In this document: piece by piece, positions 7,517-17,873 of the stretch
Layout of the letters: each line of letters opens with the position of its first letter
How positions within the stretch are numbered: position 1 is the first letter of the stretch
Source: CAVRAW01 sp963716135
GTDB taxonomy: Bacteria > Planctomycetota > Planctomycetia > Pirellulales > JADZDJ01
Reading direction: 5' to 3'
Length of the DNA stretch: 64,000 nt
Assembly: GCA_963716135.1 (NCBI GenBank)
Contig: OY970289.1
Location: 3,472,001-3,536,000 of the forward strand
Made by a program: the position numbers and the translations under genes
The notes under the pieces: generated by a model
Database searches by the model: none
Told to the model about the DNA's origin: nothing
Seen by the model: only the letters and a program-made list of their open reading frames with translations

Positions 7517-10037
7517 GTGTCTGTTCCATCATCTCAATTGTCACCGGTGCGTCCTGAACTGCTGGCCCCCGCGGGCGATTGGGATAGCTTGCGCGCGGCG
7601 GTGGCCAACGGGGCCGACGCGGTTTACTTCGGGCTTTCGAATTTCAACGCCCGGCACCGCGCCACCAACTTCACGTTGGAAGAACTGCCCGAGGTGATGA
7701 ACTATCTGCACCGCCACAACGTGTGCGGGTACGTGGCCTTCAACACGCTGATTTTCTCCGACGAGTTGCCCGAGGCCGCGCGGTTCATTGAAGCGATAGT
7801 TGCCGCCGGCGCCGACGCGGTGATCGTGCAGGACGTGGGGCTGGCACGGCTGATCCGACAAGTTGCGCCAGGTCTGAGCGTACACGGGTCCACGCAAATG
7901 ACGCTGACCGAGTGGCGCGGCATCGAGTTTGTTCGCCGCTTGGGGGTGCAGCGCGTGATCGTCGCCCGCGAGCTGACGGCCGCCGAAATCGGCCGCATCC
8001 GTGAAAAGACACCGATGCCGCTGGAAGTGTTCGTTCACGGCGCGCTGTGCGTGTCGTACAGCGGGCAGTGCCTCACGAGCGAAGCGCTCGGCGGCCGCAG
8101 CGCGAATCGCGGTCAGTGTGCGCAAGCCTGCCGGTTGCCGTATGAATTGGTTGTCGATGGCCAGACGCGCGACACCGGCGATCGGCAATACCTGCTGAGC
8201 CCGCAGGATCTGGCGGCGCATGATCTCATCGATCCGCTGGCGAAGCTTGGCGTGCGAAGCTTCAAAATCGAGGGGAGATTAAAAAGCGCCGAGTACGTGG
8301 CGATTACGTGCCAGACGTACCGGGCGGCGATTGATGCCGCCGTCGCCGGCCAACCTTTTGCGCTGGGCCAGGCGCAGCGAACGGACCTGCAACAAAGTTT
8401 CTCGCGCGGCTTCAGTCACGGCTTCTTGAGCGGCATCAATCATCAAGTGCTCGTGCCGGGGCGGTTTCCCAAGAGCCGCGGCGTGCAGATTGGCGTGGTG
8501 AACGGCAAAACGTTTCGCGGCGTGCTGGTAGAAGTTTCTGCCGAGCACGATCTGGCGGAAATCGCCAAAGCGGGCGATGGCATCGTGTTCGACGAAGGTC
8601 ATCCTGAGCAAGATGAGCAGGGGGGCCGGATCGTTGCGGTCAATTTGCAAGGAAACTCCAGAGTGATCGAAGTTGTCTTGCGCCAAGGGAGCGTGAATCT
8701 TGCGGCCATCGCGGTGGGCAGCCTGGTCTGGCGGACTGACGATCCCGCGTTGCGGCAGCGCATGGAGCAAAGTTATTCGCGCGATCTGGTCGTGAATCGC
8801 CGGCCGGTTTGGTTTGCAATATCCGGCGTGATCGGGGGTTCGGTCGATCTGCAAATCAGCGACGGGCAAAACAATTCTGGTCGGGCAAGTTGGCCGGGTC
8901 CGTTGTCGTCGGCCCGCAAGCATCCGGTGAGCCTGGAATTGCTGCGCGAGCAACTAGCTCGATTGGGCGAAACGCCGTTTGAACTGGCCGAGGTTCGATC
9001 GACATTGTCGCCTGACGCGATGATTCCCAAAAGCGTGCTGAACGATTTGCGACGCCGAGCGGTCGGCGATTTGCTGGGAAAGATCGACGCCCGCCGCGAT
9101 CGAACGGTGCGGCCGGAGGGACTGGCCGAGCTGCGCCGCGAAGCGAATCAACATCAACCACAGACAAAACAGATTTCACCACAATTGAATGTTCTGTGCC
9201 GGACGATGGAGCAGCTCATGGCCGTGATTGATTGGAAGCCGCAAGCGCTGCTGACGCCCCCCATGGTGTATTGCGACTTTGAAGATGTGCGCCGCTACCA
9301 CGATGCCGTGGCTCTGGCGCAAAGCGGCGGCGCCCATCGGCTTGGCGACGTTGCGGATCGTCAAGCCCGCCGAAGAAGGACTGCTGCGCGTGATTGCCAA
9401 GGCGCTGCCCGATGCGGTGCTGGTGCGCAATTTGGCCGCGTTGACATTCTTCCGCGAGGAATTGCCGCACACGCAGTTGATCGGCGATTACTCGTTGAAC
9501 GTGGCCAATGAACTCACGGCCGATTTATTTCTGCGCGAGGGTCTTTCGCGACTGACGCCCAGCTACGATCTCAACTGGGAGCAACTGGCCTCGATGCTGG
9601 GCCAAATGACGCCTAAGGCATTCGAAATTGTGGTGCATCAGCACATGCCGATGTTCCACATGGAGCACTGCGTGTTTGCGGCGATGCTTTCTGGCGGCAA
9701 AGACGCGACCGATTGCGGGCGCCCCTGCGATCGGCACAAAGTCGAGCTGCGCGATCGTGTCGGGGCTGCATTCCCGCTGGTGGCCGACACCGGTTGCCGC
9801 AACACGGTGTTCAACTCGGTGGCCCAATCGGCCGCCGAATTCATTCCCAAGATGTTGTCGCAAGGCGTGCAACATTTCCGCGTGGAACTGCTGCGGGAAT
9901 CGCACGATCAGATCGCGCCGCTTCTGGATCACTATGCCCGCGTGATTGCCGGTTTGGAAGCTCCGCGGCAAGCGTGGCGCGGTTTGCAGGTGCTGAACCA
10001 ATTAGGCGTCACCCGCGGCACGCTGCAAATGGCGTAA
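7517..10037 (+). CDS. U32 family peptidase (collagenase-like, TrhP/RlhA type), one frame break
   Basis: Peptidase U32 family protein; characterised members (TrhP, RlhA) act in hydroxylation of tRNA or rRNA bases rather than proteolysis. GTG start at 7517. The N-terminal barrel shows PELLAPAGDWDSLRAAVANG and NGADAVYFGL, then the U32 signature EVFVHGALCVSYSGQC with its cysteines and CAQACRLPYEL (Fe-S type ligands). A long second half continues with EGRLKSAEYVA and ends in a second cysteine-rich part (CVFAAMLSGGKDATDCGRPCDRH). The frame changes at about 9325-9336 (QSGGA to PIGLATLRIVKPAEEG), repaired by one CG in a GCGGCGCC run. The repaired product is about 840 aa, the long U32 form. Confidence 0.87.
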
Positions 10038-10054
10038 TTGGCGGCGACAGATTC

Positions 10055-10456
10055 TTACCAGGCAAGAAGAAAGCCGCCGGGGGATGGCGCCACGCCGCCT
10101 GGGGCACACCAGGGGCTCTGCCAGCGCGAAGGCTCAAATTCTTGAAATTGTTGGCAGCTTGGATCGTCGAACACGGTGCCGGCGCACGGATGGACCCGCA
10201 CCCTTCGCACGTGGAAGTCGATGATCTCCGTTTTCAAGATTGCGCCCACGTCCTCGAAGGCGTTCACCGCGGGCGGAATCGTGCCGTCGAAGTTAGCAAT
10301 ATGCGCGATGGCGCCGACGACCGCATCGCATTGGGATGCCAGTTCACGTTCTGGCGCCGCTGCATCGAAGGCGCGAAATCGTGCGATGGCAAACACCGTC
10401 GCCAACAGGAGAACACCCGCCAGCGCTACCTTGACTTGGTCTCGGCTCATCGGCAT
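10055..10456 (-). CDS. Hypothetical protein with N-terminal membrane anchor
   Basis: 133 aa, not recognised. It starts at ATG 10456 (a second ATG is at 10450; GGAG precedes the first by only 2 bases). One hydrophobic helix near the N-terminus (VALAGVLLLATVFAIARF) is followed by a soluble part containing four cysteines. The organisation resembles a small single-pass or pilin-like secreted protein, but no cleavage motif is clear. It lies between two plus-strand genes, convergent with U32 and divergent from the transglutaminase gene. Longer overlapping frames on the other strand lack any family signal. Confidence 0.45.
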   Translation of the reverse strand: MPMSRDQVKVALAGVLLLATVFAIARFRAFDAAAPERELASQCDAVVGAIAHIANFDGTIPPAVNAFEDVGAILKTEIIDFHVRRVRVHPCAGTVFDDPSCQQFQEFEPSRWQSPWCAPGGVAPSPGGFLLAW

Positions 10457-10610
10457 TGCTCCATGAGGAATCGAAAGCGGCCGGGATTATATGCACCTTT
10501 CAATTTGCGCCCAACAGCGGTTTTTCGGCCAAAGCGGCGACTATAATAAAAGAGGTGGATATTCTCGAAGTCCGCATGGACGCCATCGTAAATTCGCTTT
10601 GAGGCCGTCC

Positions 10611-11585
10611 GTGCGAAAGCTTCTGCTGGCTGCGTTTTTCTGCGGTTTGATTCTCTGGGCCGCGCCGCTGTGCGCCGAATTCGACGTCGGCGCCGGCGCG
10701 CCCACATCCGGCAAGGGCCCCAAGCTCGATCAGCCGGTCACCAAGAAGATGAAACTGGGGGTTTCGGTCACGGCCCAAGGGGGCGCGTGCAAGGGGATCG
10801 TGGCCACGATTGCGTTTCCCACGGACTGGCCGGAACAGAAAGTTCAGATCATGGAGGAGGATTTTTCCCCCAGCGTGCACAACGTGAGTTATCGCACGAT
10901 CGACGGCGGGGTGAAGCAAATGGTCGTCAGCATGCCCCAATTGCGCAGCGGCGAAGAGGCCCATGCCTTCGTGACGTTTGAATTCACGCGCTACACGCAG
11001 GAACCGCCGGAAGATACTTCCATCTATAAGGAAGGCGCCAAGGACAAGCTGCCCAAGGACGTGTTGCAGTATTTGGGGCCGAGTCCGTACATCGAATCGA
11101 CGCATCCCAAGATCATCGAATTTGCCAAGCAGGTGACCGAAGGCAAGGCCGATTGGGAAAAGGTCGAGGCGATTTACGACGCCGTTCGCGAAAAAGTGCA
11201 GTACAAAAACGGCCCGCTGAAAGGCGCGCTGAAAGCCTTGAACGACGGCACCGGCGATTGCGAAGAATTAACCTCGCTGTTCATCGCCACTTGCCGCGCC
11301 AGCGGCATTCCCGCCCGCAGCGTGTGGGTGCCGGACCATTGTTATCCGGAGTTCTTTCTGATGGACGCGGAGGGAAACGGCTATTGGTTTCCTTGCCAGG
11401 CGGCCGGCGCCCGTGCACTGGGGGGGATCGTGGAGGACCGGCCGATTCTGCAGAAGGGGGATAACTTCAGAGATCCCGATCGGCCGCGCGAACGTCTGCG
11501 CTATGTGAGTGAATTTCTGCGTGGCTCCGCGGCTAAAGGCAGCGGCAAGCCCCAGGTAAAATTCGTCCGGCAGATGGTTCAGTGA
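10611..11585 (+). CDS. Secreted transglutaminase-like domain protein
   Basis: Exported protein with a transglutaminase-like (papain-fold) domain. GTG 10611 begins a clean signal peptide (RKLLLAAFFCGLILWAAPLCA); the frame also extends upstream, but that part lacks a signal. A beta-rich N-terminal half is followed by the catalytic triad: C217 in GTGDCEELTSLF, H243 in VPDHCYPEF and D252 in LMDAEGNGYWF. All three are present, so it may be an active protease, amidase or crosslinking enzyme in the periplasm. TATAAT occurs at 10542-10547, 64 bases upstream of the start, without a good -35. It precedes an ABC exporter gene on the same strand by 130 bases. Confidence 0.8.
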   Translation: MRKLLLAAFFCGLILWAAPLCAEFDVGAGAPTSGKGPKLDQPVTKKMKLGVSVTAQGGACKGIVATIAFPTDWPEQKVQIMEEDFSPSVHNVSYRTIDGGVKQMVVSMPQLRSGEEAHAFVTFEFTRYTQEPPEDTSIYKEGAKDKLPKDVLQYLGPSPYIESTHPKIIEFAKQVTEGKADWEKVEAIYDAVREKVQYKNGPLKGALKALNDGTGDCEELTSLFIATCRASGIPARSVWVPDHCYPEFFLMDAEGNGYWFPCQAAGARALGGIVEDRPILQKGDNFRDPDRPRERLRYVSEFLRGSAAKGSGKPQVKFVRQMVQ

Positions 11586-11714
11586 CCGACTGCCGCATTT
11601 CTTGAAGGGCGGCGGCGTCCACTGCTAGCACACCGCCCCGGCCGCTCTTGGCCCTATCTGCGGCATTTGCTACAAGGCGGGTTTGCATAATTCCGCCACG
11701 GATGGCAATTCGGA

Positions 11715-13712
11715 ATGAACAACTTCTACCGCGCACTGCGGCTGATCTTCCGCTACAAGTGGACGTTGGCCGCTTCGAGCTTCACTGCCATCATGGTGGC
11801 CCTGCTGTGGGGCGCCAACATCGGCGGCGCCTACCCGGTGATTGGCATCATCACCAATAATCAGTCGCTGCAGCAGTGGGTCGACGCCAGCATCGCAGCG
11901 TCGCAGAAGAAGATTGCGGACCTAGAGTCGCAGGCAGTCCAATTGGACACCGATCTGGCGGCAGCCGCGCCCGCCGACAAGCAAGCCTTGGAGAAGGAAT
12001 TGCGCGTTGTCCGCTCCAGGACAAAAGCGGAGCAAAGACATCTGGGCCACTGCCAATTCTTCAAGCCGTACGTGGATAAGTATCTGCCGCACGATCCATA
12101 CCAGACGCTGTTTTTGATCATGATGGTGATCTCGGCGGGGTACATCGTAAAAAACATCTTCCTGGTTTGCGATTCGATTTTGGTCGATCGGCTGTCTCAT
12201 CTGGCGACGCTCGATTTGCGCAAGAAGTTCTACCGCCGCACGCTGCGGATGGATCTGAACAGCTTCGGCGAGGCTCGGGTCAGCGAACTGATGACCCGCT
12301 TCACTTACGACGTCGATTCGATCGGCGGCGGCATTCAAACGGTCATCGGCAAAGCCTTCCGCGAACCGCTGAAAATGATCGGTTGCCTGATTGGCGCCGC
12401 CTTTATCTGTTGGCGGCTGTTGCTGATTTCGATTCTGCTGGCGCCCGTGGCCGGATACCTGATCAGCCATTTGGCCAAAATGCTGAAACGGGCCAATCGC
12501 CGCGCGATGGAAGAGATGTCGAGCCTGTACCGCATTCTGAGCGAATCGTTCAGCGGCATTAAAGTCGTGAAGGCCTTCACGATGGAGCCCTACGAGCGCC
12601 GCCGGTTTCATCAGAACAGCAAGGAGTTCTTCCGCAAAGCGATGCGCATTTCGCGATTTGATGCGCTGGTGAGTCCCGTCACCGAACTGGCGGGCATCAC
12701 GATGATCTGCCTCACGATCCTGGCGGGCACCTATTTAGTGCTGCGAAACGAAACGCATCTGCTGGGGATCAAGATTTGCGATCGGCCATTGGAGTTCACC
12801 GACCTGGCGATTTTCTACGCTATGCTGGCCGGCTCGATCGATCCTGCACGCCGGCTGACCGACGTCTTTAATCGGATTCAGCGCGCCTCGGCGGCGGCCG
12901 ACCGCGTATACGCCATGCTCGACCGCGAACCGTCCGTTTGCGATCCGATCAAGCCGCGGCCGCTGGTGCGTCATCATCGGCACATCGTGTTCGACAACGT
13001 GCACTTTCATTACATCCGCGAGCAGCCGGTGCTCAAGGGCATCAATCTGCGCATCCCGTATGGAGAAACTCTGGCGATCGTCGGTCCCAACGGTTGCGGT
13101 AAGACGACGCTAGCGAATCTGGTTCCCCGATTTTACGATCCGCCCCAAGGCACGGTCCTGCTTGACGACATCGATGTGCGCTGCGTGCGGATGCGCGATT
13201 TGCGCAGCCAGATCGGCATCGTTACACAGGAACAACTGCTGTTCGACGACACGGTCGAGAACAACATCCGGTACGGCATGCCCAACGCCACGCGGCAGCA
13301 GGTGATCGACGCCGCCAAAAAGGCGCATGCCCACCGCTTCATCGAGGAACAACTGGAGAGCGGGTACGAAACAAACGTGGGACAGCTCGGCGGCCGGCTT
13401 TCCGGCGGACAGCGCCAACGCATCGCCCTGGCCCGGGCAATCCTTCGCGATCCGCCGATATTGATTCTCGACGAAGCCACGAGTCAGATTGACATTGAAA
13501 GCGAGCATCTGATCCACAAGGTGCTGGAGCAATTCATGCGCAATCGCACCACGATCGTCATCACGCACCGCCTGCAAACGTTGGCGCTCGCCGATCGGAT
13601 TCTGGTGATGGAGGCCGGCCACATTATCGACTTGGGCACGCACCAGGAATTGATGTCGCGCTGCCAGTTGTACAGCGGCCTGCATCAAATGCATCTGCGT
13701 GAAACCGCGTAG
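11715..13712 (+). CDS. ABC exporter (MsbA/lipid-A type), fused membrane and ATPase domains
   Basis: Half-transporter of the ABC exporter superfamily, 665 aa. The N-terminal membrane domain has six helices; the first outer loop (about residues 50-125) is unusually long and predicted coiled coil, with ASIAASQKKIADLESQ and KQALEKELRVVRSRTKAEQ. The nucleotide-binding domain has Walker A (VGPNGCGKTTLA, about 457), signature LSGGQRQRIALARAIL, Walker B ILILDEATSQID and the H-loop (VITHRLQTL). The family exports lipids, peptides or drugs; sequence alone does not fix the substrate. ATG 11715; no strong Shine-Dalgarno. Closest named relatives by architecture would be MsbA-like proteins. Confidence 0.88.
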   Translation: MNNFYRALRLIFRYKWTLAASSFTAIMVALLWGANIGGAYPVIGIITNNQSLQQWVDASIAASQKKIADLESQAVQLDTDLAAAAPADKQALEKELRVVRSRTKAEQRHLGHCQFFKPYVDKYLPHDPYQTLFLIMMVISAGYIVKNIFLVCDSILVDRLSHLATLDLRKKFYRRTLRMDLNSFGEARVSELMTRFTYDVDSIGGGIQTVIGKAFREPLKMIGCLIGAAFICWRLLLISILLAPVAGYLISHLAKMLKRANRRAMEEMSSLYRILSESFSGIKVVKAFTMEPYERRRFHQNSKEFFRKAMRISRFDALVSPVTELAGITMICLTILAGTYLVLRNETHLLGIKICDRPLEFTDLAIFYAMLAGSIDPARRLTDVFNRIQRASAAADRVYAMLDREPSVCDPIKPRPLVRHHRHIVFDNVHFHYIREQPVLKGINLRIPYGETLAIVGPNGCGKTTLANLVPRFYDPPQGTVLLDDIDVRCVRMRDLRSQIGIVTQEQLLFDDTVENNIRYGMPNATRQQVIDAAKKAHAHRFIEEQLESGYETNVGQLGGRLSGGQRQRIALARAILRDPPILILDEATSQIDIESEHLIHKVLEQFMRNRTTIVITHRLQTLALADRILVMEAGHIIDLGTHQELMSRCQLYSGLHQMHLRETA

Positions 13713-13996
13713 GCGCTTGCTCATCGCCATCTCCTTTCCGGCGGACAGTTACTCTCAGCCGCTGCGGTTTGCCAAGCTTTCTAGCGCTAAAATGCGGTAA
13801 ATCTGCCGCTTGTTCCGCCTATGTGGGGCCTTAACTTGACCATGCTTTATTGCGAGGGATAAATTCATCAGATGGGGTTTTCCCCGGCATAGGAAAGGAT
13901 CGTGGGCCGCGAGAGCCGGCCGCCGCATCTTCATGCCGAGTTGCTTCGCAGGGACATGCCGCGGAGCGTGGCTGGAATTTTTGCAGGGATTGGCTG

Positions 13997-15118
13997 ATGC
14001 CGCATGTGATCGACATTCGTAGCGCTGACGATACGCGCGATTGCGTGCATCGCGCCGTACAGGCGCTGGCCGAAGGCAAGCTGGTGGCTTTGCCCACGGA
14101 AACCGTCTACACCTTGGTCGCCAGCGCTCTGGACGAAAACGCGGTGGCCCGGCAATTGGCCGTTAAGCATCGTACGTCGGGAAAACCGCCGCTGACGTTG
14201 GGCGTGAAAAGCGCGGAAGACGCGCTGGACTATGTTCCCGACATGACGCCGTTGGCGCAGCGCCTGGCCCGCCGCTGTTGGCCTGGGCCGGTGACCATCG
14301 TCTGTAAGAACAATCACCCGGAAAGTTTGTTGGCCCACTTGCCGGCCACGGTTCGCCACGCGGTAGTCCCCAATGGCGACGTGGGCCTACGGGTTCCCGG
14401 CCATCCGATGTTTCTCGATACGCTGAAGTTAGTTGTTGGGCCAGTGACTGTGACCAGCGCTAACCGCATGGGCACCGAAGCGCCGCTCACGGCGCAGGAA
14501 GTGGTCGCTAACCTGGGGGACGACGTGGCGCTGGTGCTCGATGACGGGCGCACCCGTTTTGGCCAGCCCTCGTCGGTGGTCAAGGTCAATCAGCGCGGGT
14601 TCGAAATCATCCGCCCCGGCGTGGTGTCGCAACAAACGCTGCAGCGCCTGGCGAATCTGAGCATCGTCTTCGTGTGCACCGGCAATACGTGCCGCAGCCC
14701 GATGGCCGAAGCCATCTGCCGGCATCAGCTCGCGGCGCGGGTGGGTTGCACAGCTAACGAATTGGAAGATCACGGTGTGCTGGTCTCGTCGGCCGGCCTG
14801 TCGGCGATGATGGGCGGGCGCGCGGCCGCCGAAGCCGTCGCCGTGATGTCGGAAATGGGCATCGACCTTGCCTCCCACGCCAGCCAACCGCTGGGCGGCC
14901 AGCTCATTCGCCACGCCGACGTCATTTGGACAATGACCCAATCCCACCGCGAAGCAATTTTATCGCAGTGGCCGGAAGCCGCCGGTCGGGTACACTTATT
15001 GAGCGCCGACGGGGCGGACGTGGCCGATCCGATCGGCGGACCCATCGATCAATATCGTCGCTGCGCGGAACAAATCAAATCGGAAATCGACGGTCGGTTG
15101 CGCGACTTAGAAATTTAG
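13997..15118 (+). CDS. Fusion: Sua5/YrdC threonylcarbamoyl-AMP synthase + low-molecular-weight protein tyrosine phosphatase
   Basis: Two enzymes in one 373-aa chain. The N-terminal Sua5/YrdC/YwlC domain (about 1-205) makes threonylcarbamoyl-AMP for the t6A37 tRNA modification; it shows ALPTETVYTLVASAL, KHRTSGKPPLTL and PGPVTIV. The C-terminal domain (about 215-373) is a low-molecular-weight phosphatase with the P-loop CTGNTCRS and the general-acid motif DVADPIGGP. Start ATG 13997 (MPHVIDIRS); the upstream in-frame extension lacks family similarity. rpiB follows 66 bases downstream, giving the order Sua5, phosphatase, RpiB known from Bacillus ywlC-ywlE-ywlF. Substrates of the phosphatase half (phosphotyrosine or phosphoarginine) are unknown; a threonine after the nucleophile loop asparagine (GNTCR) is typical of phosphoarginine phosphatases such as YwlE. 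Confidence 0.92.
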   Translation: MPHVIDIRSADDTRDCVHRAVQALAEGKLVALPTETVYTLVASALDENAVARQLAVKHRTSGKPPLTLGVKSAEDALDYVPDMTPLAQRLARRCWPGPVTIVCKNNHPESLLAHLPATVRHAVVPNGDVGLRVPGHPMFLDTLKLVVGPVTVTSANRMGTEAPLTAQEVVANLGDDVALVLDDGRTRFGQPSSVVKVNQRGFEIIRPGVVSQQTLQRLANLSIVFVCTGNTCRSPMAEAICRHQLAARVGCTANELEDHGVLVSSAGLSAMMGGRAAAEAVAVMSEMGIDLASHASQPLGGQLIRHADVIWTMTQSHREAILSQWPEAAGRVHLLSADGADVADPIGGPIDQYRRCAEQIKSEIDGRLRDLEI

Positions 15119-15184
15119 CGTGGGGTGTTTAGTCATTTTGCCGCAGTGCGAACGCTCGTTTGAGCTGCGCGACAGGGGGTGGGG

Positions 15185-15631
15185 ATGCGAATTGCCATTG
15201 GCTGCGATCATCGGGGTTACCGGGTCAAAACCAAGCTCATCGAATTGGTGACCAAGCTGGGGCACGAAGTGAGCGACGCCGGGGCGCACAGCGCCGAGAG
15301 CTGCGACTATCCCGACATGGCCGCCGCCGTCGCACGCAAGGTGTCCGCCGGCGAAGCCGACCGTGGCATTCTGATCTGCGGCAGCGGCATCGGCATGTGC
15401 ATTGCCGCCAATAAGATTCCCGGCGTGCGGGCGGCTCCGTGTCACGACGATTTGACGGCCGAAATGAGCCGCCGCCACAACGACCTCAACGTGCTCTGTC
15501 TGTCGGCCGATATGCTGGGCGAACGGTTGATCGACCGTCTGGTGGAAACTTGGCTCAACACGCCGTTTGAAGGCGGCCGCCACACGCGCCGGTTGGAAAA
15601 ACTTGCGGCGCTGGAAAAGCGCGGGAAGTGA
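15185..15631 (+). CDS. rpiB: Ribose-5-phosphate isomerase B
   Basis: Interconverts ribose-5-phosphate and ribulose-5-phosphate in the pentose phosphate pathway (RpiB/LacAB family). 148 aa from ATG 15185, which has a G-rich Shine-Dalgarno (AGGGGG) about 7 bases upstream; a GTG two codons earlier is less likely. Family landmarks: AIGCDHRGYRVK at the N-terminus with the substrate-binding DHRG, the phosphate/anion loop and catalytic cysteine in CGSGIGMCIAANKI, and RRHNDLNVLCL. It lies downstream of the Sua5-phosphatase gene and may share its transcript. Confidence 0.95.
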   Translation: MRIAIGCDHRGYRVKTKLIELVTKLGHEVSDAGAHSAESCDYPDMAAAVARKVSAGEADRGILICGSGIGMCIAANKIPGVRAAPCHDDLTAEMSRRHNDLNVLCLSADMLGERLIDRLVETWLNTPFEGGRHTRRLEKLAALEKRGK

Positions 15632-15675
15632 TTGGATGGCGGACTGCCCCGGGTCATTGCCCCGAGGCTAAATAG

Positions 15676-16871
15676 TCACCACCGCGCGGCCAACTTCTCC
15701 ACTACGATGCGCCCAATGTTCAGCGCCGCCGTCGCCGCCGGGGAAGGCGCATTGCAAATATTCACCACGCGCTCGGATTCCAAAATCAAAAAATCGTCGA
15801 TCATCGCCCCATCGCGCCCGATCGCCTGGGCCCGCACGCCGCTGGGGGCCGGCATCAAGTGTTCCTCTTGAATCTCCGGCACCAGGCGCTTGAGCGCCCG
15901 CACGAAGGCCCGCTTGCTGATGCTGCGCCACATTTCGCCGCATCCGGTGCGCCAATATTTCGCCGCCAGCCGCAGGAAGCCGGGATAAGTGAGCGTGTCG
16001 GCCAGATCGCGCAGCGAAATATCTCGCTTGCGGTAGCCCTCGCGGGCAAACGCCAGCACCGCGTTGGGCCCGCACTCAATTTCGCCATGGATTAGCCGCG
16101 TGAAGTGCACGCCCAGGAATGGAAAATTCGGATCGGGTACCGGATAGATCAGGTTCCGGCACAGATGCTTGGCCTCGGGCTTCAGTTCGAAATAATCACC
16201 GCGGAACGGGATAATTTTCGACTCCAACGCTTGCCCGCTGAGTCGAGCGACTCGGTCGGAATACAATCCGGCGCAGGTCACCACGTAGGCCGCTTGAAAA
16301 TCGCCTGCGGTGCTGTGGACCGCGACGCTGCCGTCTTGCGGCTGTACGCCCGTGACGCGCGCATTGCAAACGATCTGGGCGCCGGCCTCGGTCACGCGCT
16401 GCGCCAAGCGGCGGCAGACCGCGGGAAAATCGACGATGCCGGTCTCGGGGACGTGCAGCGCTTGTACGCCTGCCGCGTGCGGCTCTAGCTCCGCCAACCG
16501 AGATCGGTCGATCATTTCACACTTCACGCCGTTGGCGATGCCGCGCTCGTGAATTCGTTCCAATGCCGGCAGTTCCGCGGCGTCGATCGCCACGATCACC
16601 TTGCCGCAGATCTCGTACGCAACTCCTTCGGCCGCGCAGAACTGCTCCATCGCCACTTTTCCGGTGCGGCAGTTTTGCGCCCGCAGCGAGCCAGGGCGAT
16701 AGTAAATGCCCGAGTGCAGCACGCCGGAGTTGCGCCGGATTGATGCGAGGCGAGTTCGGCCTCTTTCTCCAACAGCACCACGCGGCGACCCGGATATTGA
16801 CGCGTGAGTTGATAGGCCGTCGCCAGTCCGATAATGCCCCCGCCGACAATCAAGATATCTGTGGACTGCAT
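15676..16871 (-). CDS. lhgO: L-2-hydroxyglutarate oxidase/dehydrogenase LhgO, one frame break
   Basis: FAD-dependent oxidation of L-2-hydroxyglutarate to 2-oxoglutarate, electrons going to the membrane quinone pool (E. coli LhgO/YgaF family, DAO fold). ATG 16871 starts the dinucleotide-binding motif IVGGGIIGLATAYQL, but that frame runs off at about 16732-16736, just after LASHQSG. The rest (NSGVLHSGIYYRPGSLRAQ onward) is in another frame; restoring one C (GGCCGC from GGCGC) joins them into about 398 aa, the family length. Other landmarks: FRGDYFELKPEAKHLCRNLIYPVPDPNFPFLGVHFTR and APSGVRAQAIGRDG (shown in parts). Single gene, convergent with rpiB. Confidence 0.9.
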
Positions 16872-17260
16872 AGGGAGCGGCTATCGATCGAAAAATCGCG
16901 GGAAAACGTGCTATCAAAGCCACCGGCCGGCCGGTCAATCATACCGCTGAAAGCGTCGATTTGGCGCCCGCTAGTTCAAGTTTAACGATTGTGCAAAATC
17001 TGCAACATGAGTTGCCGGATCGTGATGATACTGCGCTGGTGCTGGCAAAGAAATCGCCGCTGTTTTTTGGCAATCCTCTTGAAGCGCCGCGCAGGGTGGT
17101 TAGAGTCGAGATTTAGACCCTCGTGGCGGTCAGCCGCAGGGCACCGGCGCGGAGGATTCGTCCGCAGCCGGGTCGCTCGCGGAACCCTCCTGTCGCGGGT
17201 CGGCACCTGGAGAACAACTCTAGGAATGTAATCCACCGAGGGCGCTGGGGATTCACGTCC
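16872..17260. other. Gene-free stretch between divergent genes
   Basis: About 390 bases between lhgO (minus) and a hypothetical gene (plus). It should hold the two divergent promoters. I see no convincing -35/-10 pair, no tRNA and no long inverted repeat. The frame of the downstream hypothetical gene is open into this stretch from 17123, but that part is arginine-rich and looks like non-coding read-through. Confidence 0.5.
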
Positions 17261-17830
17261 ATGTCGTCGGTCGAGAAACCAAATCCTGAAGAGGTTGATC
17301 ATCTGTTGCGCAATGCGCAGTTGCGCGACGAGATGGAACCCTATCTCGACGAGGCGGTGCTGCATCTCAACCAGGACGAAGTTCCCACGCCGGTGGAGAA
17401 TGAATTCTTGGCCTCAATGCTGGCGTGGGAAAAGGCGCCGATACTGCCCATCTACCAGTGGTTCACGCCGGAGTTGAACCTGCCTTCGCCGGACAAGCTT
17501 GCCGACGAAGAATTGCACGGCGTGCTGTGGGACACGATCCACAAGCTGTTCGACAAGCGGATCGTGCTGGATTTCACCGATCACTTGACCGACCGCGATT
17601 TGTATTGCCTGATCTGGCGCGACATTCTCCCGTCTCCGGAAAAAAAGATCGACAACGCCGCCGGCTACCTGCACTGGGATTGCTCCGACGCCAGCGGCGA
17701 TGCTCAACTCTGGCTCCGCTATTACGCCACGGCGGAAGAGCGCGACCAATGGGGCGAAGACTTCGGCGGCGAATTGCCGAATCACGAAGACCCGCCCCAC
17801 CCGCGCAATTTGCCGCGGGAACCGTCTTGA
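17261..17830 (+). CDS. Conserved-looking hypothetical protein
   Basis: 189 aa from ATG 17261, not recognised. Soluble, acidic (many Asp/Glu), with no signal peptide or membrane segment. It contains aromatic-rich helical segments (APILPIYQWFTPELNLPSP and HWDCSDASGDAQLWLRYYA). Codon use matches neighbouring real genes, and frame and length argue that it is genuine. It is followed 43 bases later by the DinB-like gene on the same strand and may be co-transcribed. No function can be assigned. Confidence 0.7.
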   Translation: MSSVEKPNPEEVDHLLRNAQLRDEMEPYLDEAVLHLNQDEVPTPVENEFLASMLAWEKAPILPIYQWFTPELNLPSPDKLADEELHGVLWDTIHKLFDKRIVLDFTDHLTDRDLYCLIWRDILPSPEKKIDNAAGYLHWDCSDASGDAQLWLRYYATAEERDQWGEDFGGELPNHEDPPHPRNLPREPS

Positions 17831-17873
17831 ACGGCCGCCCGCCTGGTGGGAGTGAGGCAAGCTGACGAGTAGA

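Noticed and set aside
15179..15631. GTG start of rpiB at 15179
   Set aside because: ATG 15185 has the better spacing to the G-rich Shine-Dalgarno and the usual RpiB N-terminus (MRIAIGCDH).
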